This document shows positions 37,793 through 45,482 of a DNA stretch of 64,000 nt, in pieces. Every line of letters begins with the position of its first letter. Position 1 is the stretch's first letter. A program made the position numbers and the translations under genes. Location: assembly GCA_018262775.1 (NCBI GenBank), contig JADFDU010000022.1:62001-126000 (forward strand), given 5' to 3'. The stretch is from Rhodocyclaceae bacterium. Lineage in GTDB: Bacteria > Pseudomonadota > Gammaproteobacteria > Burkholderiales > Rhodocyclaceae. The notes under the pieces were generated by a model that ran no database searches, was not told where the DNA came from, and worked only from the letters and a program-made list of their open reading frames with translations.

Positions 37793-37817
37793 CGCCGTAT
37801 CCTGGCGACTGACTTTC
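37793..37817 (-). repeat. dispersed 25-bp motif, copy 8 (intergenic)
   Basis: On the minus strand GAAAGTCAGTC, eight bases, ACGGCG, just downstream of zapE. Confidence 0.82.
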
Positions 37818-37841
37818 CACGATTCGTCGTTCAGCGGGATT

Positions 37842-37938
37842 GAGTAACGCCAGTGAGTTCGGACAGTTGGCTCTGGTCCGGCTCCTGAAGCTTCCGCAGG
37901 ATGCGGACGGACCCCACTGAGACTGAAAGCTGTTAGCC
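37842..37938 (-). other. possible degenerate attC site at the distal end of the cassette array
   Basis: In cassette sense it runs from GGCTAAC (37938-37932) to GTTACTC (37848-37842), 97 bp, with an internal GGTCCG/CGGACC pairing. The core boxes fit the other attC sites in the array, but the inner arms pair poorly. Confidence 0.35.
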
Positions 37939-37989
37939 TGCCAGAGTATTGAGTTTCATAAATTTGGCTGACTATTTCACAGACCGTGC

Positions 37990-38064
37990 CGTCATTCCCG
38001 CGTAAGCGGGAATCCAGTGCCTTAGCGTGAACGTTGCTGGGTACCCGCTTCCGCGGGTACGACG
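37990..38064. repeat. REP-like palindromic element, copy 3
   Basis: Same family as 3535-3606 and 12319-12392: CGTCATTCCCGCGTAAGCGG on the left; the right arm has diverged (GTACCCGCTTCCGCGGGTAC). Confidence 0.8.
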
Positions 38065-38082
38065 GCCATTTGTTCAGGTGTT

Positions 38083-38409
38083 TTATAGGCTGGAGAGCTC
38101 GATGATCTCCTGGCCCATGAGCAGACAGTCGCCGCCTACGGGGTAATAGAGAAACCTCATGCGGTAATTGGCTTTGTAGACGTATCCCATCACTTCCAGA
38201 ATCAGGAATCGTTGTTTTTTGTTCGCGGGATTGATGATGGCAGGCAACGTCTTGGCGTGCGCTTCAACCCCGGCCCGATTGTCGCTGTCGCTATGGAAGG
38301 CAAGAAGCTTCCCGGCTTGGGCAATCGCCTCTGTCTCGCATTGGAGCGGTGCCGCAAGGCAGGGCGCAGACAAGAACAGTGATAGCAGGATGAATGTCTT
38401 GATCTTCAT
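38083..38409 (-). CDS. small secreted protein, function unknown
   Basis: A 108-residue product. It begins MKIKTFILLSLFLSAPCLAAP, a clear Sec signal peptide with cleavage after ALA-type residues. The mature part has two cysteines (LQCETEA and GGDCLLMG) that could pair. No family was recognised. ATG 38409 is preferred over an upstream start because it begins the signal peptide. It lies 71 bp after the alpha/beta hydrolase on the same strand and may share its cassette. Confidence 0.6.
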   Translation of the reverse strand: MKIKTFILLSLFLSAPCLAAPLQCETEAIAQAGKLLAFHSDSDNRAGVEAHAKTLPAIINPANKKQRFLILEVMGYVYKANYRMRFLYYPVGGDCLLMGQEIIELSSL

Positions 38410-38480
38410 GGCTACCTGGATTTGCACCGCTTCCTCGAACGCCATGCTGGGCGACAACCTTGCCAGCCGGGGTTTCATGA

Positions 38481-39251
38481 CTATTTCCTCTGTGACTTGA
38501 GCCAGGCGACGACATACTCAGCAACCTCTTGCCACTGCGGCTCCGCCACGACCCAGTGGGCGTGGTTCTCGAACTCCTTGTAGGTCGACACGGCCTTGTA
38601 CTTTCTCGCTACGCGTCGAACGACCGATGCCGGGGTAATTCGGTCTTGCGCACCCGCAACCACCAGCACTGGACAAGTTACTTTAGACGCATCGACCCTT
38701 GACGCACCTCGCGAGTCGAAAAGCCAGTAGCCGATCTCAAACGCTGCCCTTCCGGATTCATAGACGAACTTGCTGTAGGTTTCCTTCTGTTCCTCCTCTG
38801 GCAGCAGGTGCAGCATCGAGTAAGCCGCCTCTGCAAATGTTTGGCGCATCGGTTTTTTCCAGAAACCCCACGTAGTCAGAGTGCTCCAAAAGCTGCGGAT
38901 CACGGAAGGCGTAAGGGCCACGATGCCAGCAGGCGACGCAGGCGTGAGCAACACAAGCGCATTTGCCAGCCCGCGCGCGCCAAGAATCTGAGCCAGCAAT
39001 CCTCCCATCGAGTGGCCGATCACGATTGGCTTTTCGCCGAGTTGCCCGAGCTCTCGTTCGAGAGCATCGGCGTAGTCCAGCAAGCTGGCAGTCCCGAGAC
39101 GAGGATCTGGCACGCCGCGCGGATCCATGTTGTGGTATGGCAACGTCGTCGCGACGCAGCGGTATCCCTCCGCCTCAAAGACGCGCTGGTAGTTTTCCCA
39201 GTACCACGGTGCACCCCACATTCCGTGAATCATGAAGATCGTATTGGCCAT
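38481..39251 (-). CDS. alpha/beta hydrolase (probable integron cassette gene)
   Basis: A 256-residue alpha/beta-hydrolase. The oxyanion region is MIHGMWGAPWYW at residue 7, the nucleophile elbow is GHSMGG near 79, the acid is in VAGAQDRITP near 203, and the histidine is in FENHAHWV near 230, so the triad is complete. A GGAGG site precedes the ATG, which lies about 30 bp from an attC core, as expected for a cassette gene. The substrate is unknown (ester, lactone or similar). Confidence 0.85.
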   Translation of the reverse strand: MANTIFMIHGMWGAPWYWENYQRVFEAEGYRCVATTLPYHNMDPRGVPDPRLGTASLLDYADALERELGQLGEKPIVIGHSMGGLLAQILGARGLANALVLLTPASPAGIVALTPSVIRSFWSTLTTWGFWKKPMRQTFAEAAYSMLHLLPEEEQKETYSKFVYESGRAAFEIGYWLFDSRGASRVDASKVTCPVLVVAGAQDRITPASVVRRVARKYKAVSTYKEFENHAHWVVAEPQWQEVAEYVVAWLKSQRK

Positions 39252-39279
39252 TTCTTATCGCCCTCCTGAGTTGACTGAC

Positions 39280-39350
39280 GCCCGACGTTCGAGTTCAGGG
39301 ACGCTCCGCCGGCTTTTCGGCGGAGCGTCCCCTGCAACGAAGGGTTGGGG
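39280..39350 (-). other. attC site (end of GrlR-like cassette)
   Basis: 71 bp bounded by GCCCGAC and GTTGGGG. The central arms GGGACGCTCCGCCG and CGGCGGAGCGTCCC pair perfectly around a short loop. Confidence 0.82.
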
Positions 39351-39352
39351 GT

Positions 39353-39691
39353 CTACGGCAACTCGACACGGCGCACAGCCTTGATGGTGATTTGAAGTTG
39401 CGGCTGCTCGACCACACTACCAGTGAGCACCATTTCCTTCGGATCGGCCTTACCGGAAACCTTGAGATTGAAGCTCGTGAGCGGGCCAAAAATGGACTGC
39501 ATGCCGGAGAGGTTGTTGTACTTCGTGACGTGGATTTCGGAGTGGACAACACCGTTGTCGGTCTTGAAGTTCCCGACGTACATGAATGCGCTGTCACCTC
39601 CGAGAACGCGCCCAGTTTCAAACACAGCGACACCGGCACCGATACTGCCGACGTTTGAACCAAACTCAACTGACCAGAGGGCTTCAAGCAT
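39353..39691 (-). CDS. GrlR-like protein in integron cassette
   Basis: A 112-residue protein resembling the GrlR family, small beta-barrel regulators first known as negative regulators of the LEE type III system. The N-terminus MLEALWSVEFGSNVG, VFETGRVLGGDSAFMYVGNF near residue 25, and SEIHVTKYN fit the family's lipocalin-like fold. No GrlA partner is next to it, so a role in secretion control is not supported; many environmental homologues are orphan. Its stop lies next to an attC core. Confidence 0.65.
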   Translation of the reverse strand: MLEALWSVEFGSNVGSIGAGVAVFETGRVLGGDSAFMYVGNFKTDNGVVHSEIHVTKYNNLSGMQSIFGPLTSFNLKVSGKADPKEMVLTGSVVEQPQLQITIKAVRRVELP

Positions 39692-39835
39692 GATTTACCT
39701 CAACAATGTAATTGCATGGACGGCGTGGAAATTGAGCGGCAAGGACAAGGAACACTACGGGCTTCTGTTCGAGTGGTACTAGTTCCTCTCGCGCTCAACA
39801 TGGAAAGCAGCTTGGTATGCGCTACGCGATAAGAC

Positions 39836-39901
39836 CCCCAACGTAGAAGTGAGCGGTCTGCGCGGCTTTTCGCGCAGGTCCGCTCGACTGCCGGGTTGGG
39901 C
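39836..39901 (-). other. attC site (end of P-loop ATPase cassette)
   Basis: 66 bp bounded by CCCCAAC and GTTGGGC, with paired arms GCGGTCTGCGCG and CGCGCAGGTCCGC around GCTTTT. Confidence 0.85.
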
Positions 39902-39914
39902 CTCGGGCTCACTA

Positions 39915-41468
39915 TCACCGGAATCTGTTCTTCTTTTGCTGGTCGACAACATACGTATGAAACGTCGGGTGTATTTGCCAAGCGTACTTTTGAAGATCGT
40001 TAAACTTGGCCATATCGACGATATTGGGGTAGTCGTTGTAGTTGAGGTGATCGTAGTTGTTGTCAGGGCCAATTCGCGGATTGATGAAGCAAGCCATGTG
40101 AAGGAGTCGCAGCAAGTTTATGGCGTGCTCATTTGTCTGTTGCATTCCAATACCATCGATGAGAGTCGCTCTTCTGCTCGGGGTCTTCTTTAGTAAGTCG
40201 AGAATCTCGACGAATGTGTATGATGTTTTTTCTGTCAGGTCGTTGATTACTTCTTTGATCTGAGGACATATTTGGCCGTACTCATCGACGATGTTGTCAA
40301 TGCGCTGAGTGCCGAAATCAAGCAGGATCGAATGCGCTTGTGCGTCCCCGATTACGTCACTTTTATTTTCCTTTGCTGCCGTGATTAGCATCTGAACGGC
40401 CTTCACCATATCCCTTGGGCGGAATCGAGCGATCTTCGCAAGCCATTGATCCCAGGTCCGCTTGTCACCCTTTACGCCAGGAAGCGTAATGGCGCTGTTT
40501 TGGAAGAACGTCGATATACCGCCCCGCGATTTAGCGTGTGTGGCAGCAAGGTTGATGCGCTTGTTAAAGATGCTACGAAGCTCATCCTCACTAAATTTGA
40601 GCTCATGTATTTGACCCAGTTTGTCCCGCCTCTCGGTGCCGTGGCCGTGAGTACGCGTCATCAAATGCCAAATGTCAGATCGAACTGAGACAACGCATTT
40701 AAGAGACGAGACATCTTCGGATAGCTCAATTGCCGCCGAGACAATAGCCCAACAGGCGCCATAGTCGAATACTCCTCTTGAATTCTTTGAGACCGCCTCG
40801 TCTATATCGTCGATGAACAACCATAGTGTGCGGCCTCGATCTGTGAGGTATTTGTCGACCACATCGGCAAGATTGTTCTTCCCAAGGCTATTCGCCTGTT
40901 CAGCCAATAGCGCTTGAGCAATCTTTCCTCCGTGAGGCGTGACCTTTGCCAGAATTTTTGAAAACTTCGAAACTAGGTCTGGCTTTGAGAATCCATCTTG
41001 GATTGCCAATTTCTGGAGTGCCACTACATCGGCATTAATGGCAATTTCGTTTTCGTTCGAGTGTTTTCCGATAATCCCTGCGGCTGAACGCAATATCTGG
41101 CCGTAAGCCGCAGCCTTCCTGTCGGCAAGTGTCTTCTTGGACAGAATGGGGTCGCATTCCAAATCGCTTGGCGTTACGAGTACGGAAAGTTCGCCATTTC
41201 GCAAGTAAGCCTCGTGAAGCACATTTACGAATATCGACTTACCAACGCCCTTATTTCCCAGAAGGATTACGCTGGAGTGAAAATCAAAGCTAAGGAGCGA
41301 GCTTAGGTTGCTAGGCGGAACGAACACCTCTCCGCGAATCTCCTGCTCCTCTTCTGCACTGCCTCCCTTGAAATACTTAACCAAGCTCTGAAGATGGGGC
41401 ACGATGTGTTTCCTTAATTGGTTGGTGGCTAGAGATAGGTGGGGGAAGTGAGGCCCAACGTCTGACAT
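39915..41468 (-). CDS. P-loop ATPase in integron cassette (Sll1717-like)
   Basis: A 517-residue ATPase. Walker A is LLGNKGVGKSIF near residue 69 and Walker B is TLWLFIDDIDEAV near 218. An arginine-rich RFRPRDMVKAVQML segment near 345 resembles the sensor/arginine-finger area of STAND/ORC-like P-loop proteins. The overall pattern fits the Sll1717-type P-loop ATPases, several of which are thought to act in defence or conflict systems, but no effector domain is visible. Base composition is clearly lower in GC than the backbone. The ATG lies inside the upstream attC site. Confidence 0.7.
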   Translation of the reverse strand: MSDVGPHFPHLSLATNQLRKHIVPHLQSLVKYFKGGSAEEEQEIRGEVFVPPSNLSSLLSFDFHSSVILLGNKGVGKSIFVNVLHEAYLRNGELSVLVTPSDLECDPILSKKTLADRKAAAYGQILRSAAGIIGKHSNENEIAINADVVALQKLAIQDGFSKPDLVSKFSKILAKVTPHGGKIAQALLAEQANSLGKNNLADVVDKYLTDRGRTLWLFIDDIDEAVSKNSRGVFDYGACWAIVSAAIELSEDVSSLKCVVSVRSDIWHLMTRTHGHGTERRDKLGQIHELKFSEDELRSIFNKRINLAATHAKSRGGISTFFQNSAITLPGVKGDKRTWDQWLAKIARFRPRDMVKAVQMLITAAKENKSDVIGDAQAHSILLDFGTQRIDNIVDEYGQICPQIKEVINDLTEKTSYTFVEILDLLKKTPSRRATLIDGIGMQQTNEHAINLLRLLHMACFINPRIGPDNNYDHLNYNDYPNIVDMAKFNDLQKYAWQIHPTFHTYVVDQQKKNRFR

Positions 41469-41523
41469 AACCGGCGCTGCGCGGCTTCATCGCGCAGCGT
41501 CCGTGTTGATGGATGGGTTAGCC
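41453..41523 (-). other. attC site (end of DUF4145-like cassette)
   Basis: 71 bp bounded by GCCCAAC and GTTAGCC, with arms GCGCTGCGCG and CGCGCAGCGTCC. The stop of the upstream cassette gene and the start codon of the next both lie in it. Confidence 0.85.
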
Positions 41524-42276
41524 CGCACTTGGGTTCCCTTTCGACTCAGGAACAAGCTCGCTCTTGAGTGACAGAATCGATTTCCGGCGGTCTGCTCGAA
41601 GTGCTGGTACTACATAGATTTCGTGGAGTACATCTGAGAGAGCTAAAAGAATTACTCGAAGGTGCTTGGCTTCCCATCCGTCGTACGAATTCTCATGAAC
41701 CTTGGTGCTTGTGACCTGCTGAATCGTAAGAAGAGTGTCAAAGAATTCGGGGTCCACTTCGGAGTGAATGCTCTTCAAGGACTTGATTCGATCTTCGTAG
41801 TTCTCGCCAATAGCCTCATTGAGAACACCAAGCTCATAGACAATCTTTCGGGCACACGCAGATGCACCAGTGAGGAAGTTGCTTTTCAAGCAGCCTTCCG
41901 CTTCGGTCAGTAGCTCTCTGAGTACTCTAGGAACACGCTCATCAAGGACAAAGAAGGAAGTTGGAACCGAGTAGAAGAACGCTTGATCGAGCATTGCTCC
42001 GGCATCAACATCCTTTTCCGTCTGGAACCGATACGCTCGCCCACCCCTTCCACTTTGAATCTCATACACGCTGAGGTCTTCAAACGTCAGATGCATTGAC
42101 TTGTTGCCGCAAGAATCACATGCCACGTAGAACGCCCTGCAAGGTTTCGTGTCCGTCCAGTCGAACGAGACTAGGTTGTACACGGTGTACGAGACATGCC
42201 GGCGATTACAGAAGGGGCAGTTATAGACCCGTTCATCGACGAAATATCGTGAGTCAAGATGCGATTGATCAGTCAT
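41518..42276 (-). CDS. DUF4145-like protein with zinc ribbon in integron cassette
   Basis: A 252-residue protein. The N-terminal ~75 residues carry two CxxC pairs (NCPFCNRRH and CDSCGNKS), a zinc ribbon. The C-terminal half (LTEAEGCLKSNFLTGASACARKIV...) is helical and resembles DUF4145, a domain often found in restriction and defence proteins. The start MTDQSH (42276) is chosen because the longer frame runs back through the attC site. Function unknown. Confidence 0.65.
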   Translation of the reverse strand: MTDQSHLDSRYFVDERVYNCPFCNRRHVSYTVYNLVSFDWTDTKPCRAFYVACDSCGNKSMHLTFEDLSVYEIQSGRGGRAYRFQTEKDVDAGAMLDQAFFYSVPTSFFVLDERVPRVLRELLTEAEGCLKSNFLTGASACARKIVYELGVLNEAIGENYEDRIKSLKSIHSEVDPEFFDTLLTIQQVTSTKVHENSYDGWEAKHLRVILLALSDVLHEIYVVPALRADRRKSILSLKSELVPESKGNPSAG

Positions 42277-42294
42277 AGATGCTCCGTTTGTGCG

Positions 42295-42358
42295 GGCTAA
42301 CGTTTGAATTGAGGGGCAGCCCGCTTCTGGGCTGTCCCTCTCGAATGATGGGTTAGCC
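42295..42358 (-). other. attC site (end of HNH cassette)
   Basis: 64 bp bounded by GGCTAAC and GTTAGCC. Central arms GGGGCAGCCC and GGGCTGTCCC. Confidence 0.88.
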
Positions 42359-42364
42359 ATATGC

Positions 42365-42937
42365 TCATTTTCGGAGGAGCCCATCCATAGTATTCGACTT
42401 CTTTCGATTGCAGGTGCGACATAGTAAGCGAAGGTTTTGTACAGTTGTAGCTCCGCCCTTTGAGAATGGGATTACATGATCAAACTCAACTTGATCATCT
42501 GGTACATACCCATGACACACCTGACAGACATGATTGTCTCGGCGCACTACTTTTAACATTACATCTCGTGGAATATAGCGACCTTCAGGGCGACCGTCGG
42601 CTGTTTCTGTTGCTCCACTCTGTGTAAAAAAGACAGGGCATGAATGCCCAAATATCTTGCACTGAACATCTTCCGGCTCATAAGACTCGAGCGCCTCAAA
42701 CAGGTAGGGGCGTGTGTAGTGGAGACTACCAATTGCATCCCATACATCCTTTTCTGACTGGAGTTTGCCTTCTAGAAACGCATCCAGCGCCTCTTTGTGC
42801 TGCTGTTCTGCCTCCGCTACTGTCCAGTTCCCGCCGGGTCCGGGGAAATATTCGACGAGCGTGCCGTACGGGCAGTATTTCAACTCCCAGCATGGTTTAC
42901 AGACTGCACCTTTAGGATATGGCTTACGCTTTGGCAT
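42365..42937 (-). CDS. HNH endonuclease family protein in integron cassette
   Basis: A 190-residue protein with a C-terminal HNH nuclease domain: CQVCHGYVPDD, then FDHVIPFSKGG and NLRLLCRTCNRKKSN (about residues 137-182), with two CxxC pairs for zinc and the catalytic histidine in DHVIP. The N-terminal part has its own cysteines (CKPCWELKYCPYG) and no recognised domain. ATG 42937 lies 16 bp from the cassette boundary at GTTAGCC (42959-42953). It may be a defence nuclease, but no partner methylase is seen. Confidence 0.8.
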   Translation of the reverse strand: MPKRKPYPKGAVCKPCWELKYCPYGTLVEYFPGPGGNWTVAEAEQQHKEALDAFLEGKLQSEKDVWDAIGSLHYTRPYLFEALESYEPEDVQCKIFGHSCPVFFTQSGATETADGRPEGRYIPRDVMLKVVRRDNHVCQVCHGYVPDDQVEFDHVIPFSKGGATTVQNLRLLCRTCNRKKSNTMDGLLRK

Positions 42938-42956
42938 GTCTGAGATTGAGATGGCT

Positions 42957-42960
42957 AACG
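42957..42960. repeat. target-site duplication, left (AACG)
   Basis: AACG repeats at 44770-44773 on the other side of the insertion sequence. Confidence 0.7.
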
Positions 42961-43053
42961 AGGCTGTAGAAAAAGTCTTCTCATAGCCGCATTCTGCTGT
43001 GAACCAAATGGAATAACAAGACTCCAACCGGCAGTTCAAATGGAGTTACTGCC

Positions 43054-44631
43054 ATGGCGCGTTACAAGCACATCGACACCAGCCCGCGCTTCATTGCCGT
43101 CGATCTTGAACGGCAACTGCTGCCCGGCACGCTTGAGCATGCCCTGAACCACCTGATCGACCACGAGATTGACCTCAGCCGTTTCGATACCCGCTACAAG
43201 AACGACCTCACTGGCGCCAGCGCCTTTCCGCCGGGCATGCTGCTCAAGGTCATCCTCTTCGCCTACAGCCAGGGCATCGTCAGCTCGCGCGGCATCGAAC
43301 GCGCCTGCACGGAGCACATCACCTTCATTGCCCTGTCCGGCGACAGCGTCCCGCACTTCACCACCATCGCCACGTTTGTCTCCGGCCTCGGCGATGACAT
43401 CGCCCACCTCTTCAGCCAGATCCTCTACCTGTGCGACCGGCAAGGGCTCATCGGCCGCGAGATGTTCGCCACTGGTGCCCGCTTCTGGGTCTAGGGTATT
43501 GACGGCGTCAAGCTGCCCAGCAATGCCAGCAAGGCCAGGAGCGGCACCCGCGCCGACTTCCAGCGTCAGGCCGGCAAACTCGAAGCCGCCGCCCAGGCCA
43601 TGCTCGCCCGCCACCGCGAGAACGATGCCCTGCCGATTGAGCCGGGGCTGGGCGCCAAAGCCGTGCAGCGCGTCGAGCGTCTGCAAGCCGATGCTGCCGA
43701 ACTGCGGCACTGGCTCACGCAGAACCCGGACGACCGTCGTGGCACAAAGGGCAGTATCAGGAAGAGCAACCGCACCGACCCGGACAGCGCCAAGATGGCC
43801 ACCAGCAAGGGCGTGATCCAGGGCTACTGCGGTGTCGCCGCTGTCGATGACCGGCACCAGATCATCGTCGACGCACAAGCCCACGGCACCGGCTCAGAGC
43901 ACGAACTGCTGCTGCCGATGGTCAGGGCCACCGCACCAATGCGGGCCCCGGACACGCTCATCACGGCGGATGCCGGCTATCACTCCGAGGCGAACCTTCA
44001 GCATCTGGCCAAGCAGCAGATCCCGGCGCTGATCGCCGACAACGGCATGCGCAAGCGCGATGAGCGTTTCAAGGATCAGGGCAAGTACAAGGCGCTACCC
44101 GATCCGCTCTACGACAAGGCGCATCCTGCGAAGAAGGCCAAGCACTACCTCCCCAGGGACTTCGCCTATGACGCGGAACACGGCACCTGCATCTGCCCGG
44201 CGGGCAAATCGCTTTACCAGAATGGGACGAACTGCATCCACAACGGGCAGATCGGCACCAAGTTCCAGGGCGCGCAGCGCGATTGCATTCCGTGCGAGCA
44301 GCGTGACAAGTGTCTGAGGAAGCCGGACCAGACCAAGGCCCGGCAGGTGTGTTTCTTTCGCGGCAAGGCGGACCCGGCGGCCATCAACGTCATGGACCTG
44401 ATGAAGCGGGTCATCGATTCGGAACGCGGACGGGAACTTTACGGAGGACGCTTCGCCACGGTGGAGCCAGTCTTCGCCAACATCCGGCATAATGACCGAA
44501 GGAAATCCCTGTGGGACAAGCGGCTGAACCGCTTCACGCTGCGCGGGCAGAAGAAGGTGGATGGGCAGTGGAAGCTGTTCTGCCTGGTGCACAACATCGA
44601 GAAGCTGGCGCATCACGGGTTCGGAAGGTAA
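43054..44631 (+). pseudogene. IS1182 family transposase with in-frame amber codon
   Basis: A 525-codon frame with the DUF772-type N-terminus (FPPGMLLKVILFAYSQG near residue 64) and a DDE transposase domain, including ADAGYHSEANL near 307, a cysteine-rich segment (DCIPCEQRDKC) and VEPVFANIRHNDRRK near 470. Codon 147 is TAG (43492-43494), in the phrase ARFWV-stop-GIDGVKLPSNAS, with the same frame on both sides. The transposase is therefore probably inactive unless the codon is read through. RNA-free, otherwise full-length. Confidence 0.85.
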
Positions 44632-44647
44632 GAATTCCCGCCCGGAC

Positions 44648-44672
44648 AAAAGTCAGTCGCCGCAATACGGCG
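44648..44672 (+). repeat. dispersed 25-bp motif, copy 9 (inside the IS)
   Basis: AAAAGTCAGTC, eight bases, ACGGCG, 17 bp after the transposase stop. The tail can form a CGCCG/CGGCG stem. Confidence 0.82.
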
Positions 44673-44690
44673 AGAAATCCCGGCAGAAAC

Positions 44691-44726
44691 AAAAAGCGGC
44701 GCGGAAATTATCCACGCCGCTTTTTT
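44691..44726 (+). terminator. rho-independent terminator at the right end of the IS
   Basis: Stem AAAAAGCGGCG/CGCCGCTTTTT with a 13-base loop and a run of T. Confidence 0.8.
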
Positions 44727-44765
44727 GTTGCTCGATTCAGAGAGGAAATTTGGGTTTTTCTACAG

Positions 44766-44831
44766 CTTCAACGTGAAGTTGAGGCGACTGCGCGGCTTTT
44801 CGCGCAGGTCGCCTCGAACGCAGAGTTATGC
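44766..44831 (-). other. attC site (end of lipoprotein cassette), split by the IS
   Basis: The arms GCGACTGCGCGG and CGCGCAGGTCGC and the core GTTATGC (44825-44831) are here. The other core (GGCTAAC, 42953-42959) lies on the far side of the IS. Joining 42959 to 44772 by the shared AACG gives a normal attC. Confidence 0.78.
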
Positions 44832-44838
44832 ATTTCGG

Positions 44839-45390
44839 CTACTTCGGCATGCTATCAAATGGCAATATTTCAGGAGCCGAATACAGACCTAGAAACTTAT
44901 CACCCGCGTTGCATAGTGGCTTTCCACTTGAAACAAAGGCGCTTGATTTAATTTCCCCATAAGGCGCCTTAACAAACGGCAATACTGCCGCCAAGTCCTT
45001 TAACGCAGATGTTGGGTCGGATTCGGAATTAACTGAAGCGACAACACCATCTTTAAGTGTCAGCCCGAACTTGTTCTTTTCTAGAAGACCAGGGGCATAA
45101 CCAACAAGCTGTGGTTTGTTGTAGTCAGCACGAGTCGAGAACTTAATTTTTTTGTCCTCGGCGCAGTCACCATTGGCAGCCGATCCCATGACGTTTCCAG
45201 ACTTCTCATCAACGAGGATTGTTGTCTTGTATAACTCGATCACGTTCACTGGTTGATACGTGATTACCCCTTCTACTTTTTTGTCCTTTCCATCTAGAGA
45301 TGGGGAGACCACGGTGTACAAGTGTCCGGAACAACCACTGAGACCCGTAGCAAAGAATGCAATTGCCGTTAATCTAGAAACAGAAGCCAT
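44839..45390 (-). CDS. putative lipoprotein in integron cassette
   Basis: A 183-residue product with an N-terminal lipobox (IAFFATGLSGCSG, lipid cysteine about residue 20), so it is likely anchored in the membrane. A GGAGG ribosome site precedes the ATG. The mature part is beta-rich with two cysteines (NGDCAED and KPLCNAGD) and no recognised domain. Lower GC than the backbone. Confidence 0.78.
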   Translation of the reverse strand: MASVSRLTAIAFFATGLSGCSGHLYTVVSPSLDGKDKKVEGVITYQPVNVIELYKTTILVDEKSGNVMGSAANGDCAEDKKIKFSTRADYNKPQLVGYAPGLLEKNKFGLTLKDGVVASVNSESDPTSALKDLAAVLPFVKAPYGEIKSSAFVSSGKPLCNAGDKFLGLYSAPEILPFDSMPK

Positions 45391-45410
45391 TTAATCCTCC
45401 TATTAGAGAT

Positions 45411-45482
45411 GCATAACGTTCAAGGTCAGGGACGCTGCGCGACGCTTTATCGCGCAGCGTCCCCTGCACCGCAGGGTTAGCC
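45411..45482 (-). other. attC site (end of first cassette)
   Basis: 72 bp bounded by GCATAAC and GTTAGCC, with long pairing arms GGGACGCTGCGCGA and TCGCGCAGCGTCCC. Confidence 0.88.

Larger units (their letters stand above)
37757..38082. other. 326-bp non-coding boundary of the integron
   Basis: Holds a 25-bp motif copy (37793-37817), a possible degenerate attC (37842-37938) and the third REP-like element (37990-38064). No gene seen. Confidence 0.6.
42961..44769 (+). mobile_element. IS1182-like insertion sequence, inside an attC site
   Basis: About 1809 bp. The ends share GCTGTAGAAAAA as inverted repeats (42963-42974 and 44755-44766), and AACG flanks both sides as a 4-bp target duplication. 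It carries one DDE transposase, interrupted by TAG, followed by a copy of the 25-bp motif (44648-44672) and a terminator hairpin (44691-44726). Removing it together with one AACG restores a clean attC. Confidence 0.8.

Noticed and set aside
39250-39275. GTCAGTC followed by AGGGCG on the minus strand before the alpha/beta hydrolase
   Set aside because: Spacing fits the 25-bp motif but the 5' AAA is missing and the second block has a mismatch; part of it is the hydrolase ribosome site.
39691-39782. Short plus-strand frame (MIYLNNVIAWTAWK...) in the GrlR cassette
   Set aside because: About 30 codons, no ribosome site, opposite to the cassette direction; likely chance.
43492-43494. Recoded amber codon (pyrrolysine or alternative code)
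   Set aside because: TAG is used as the normal stop of sdhD, sdhB and sucA in this window, and no pyl genes are seen.
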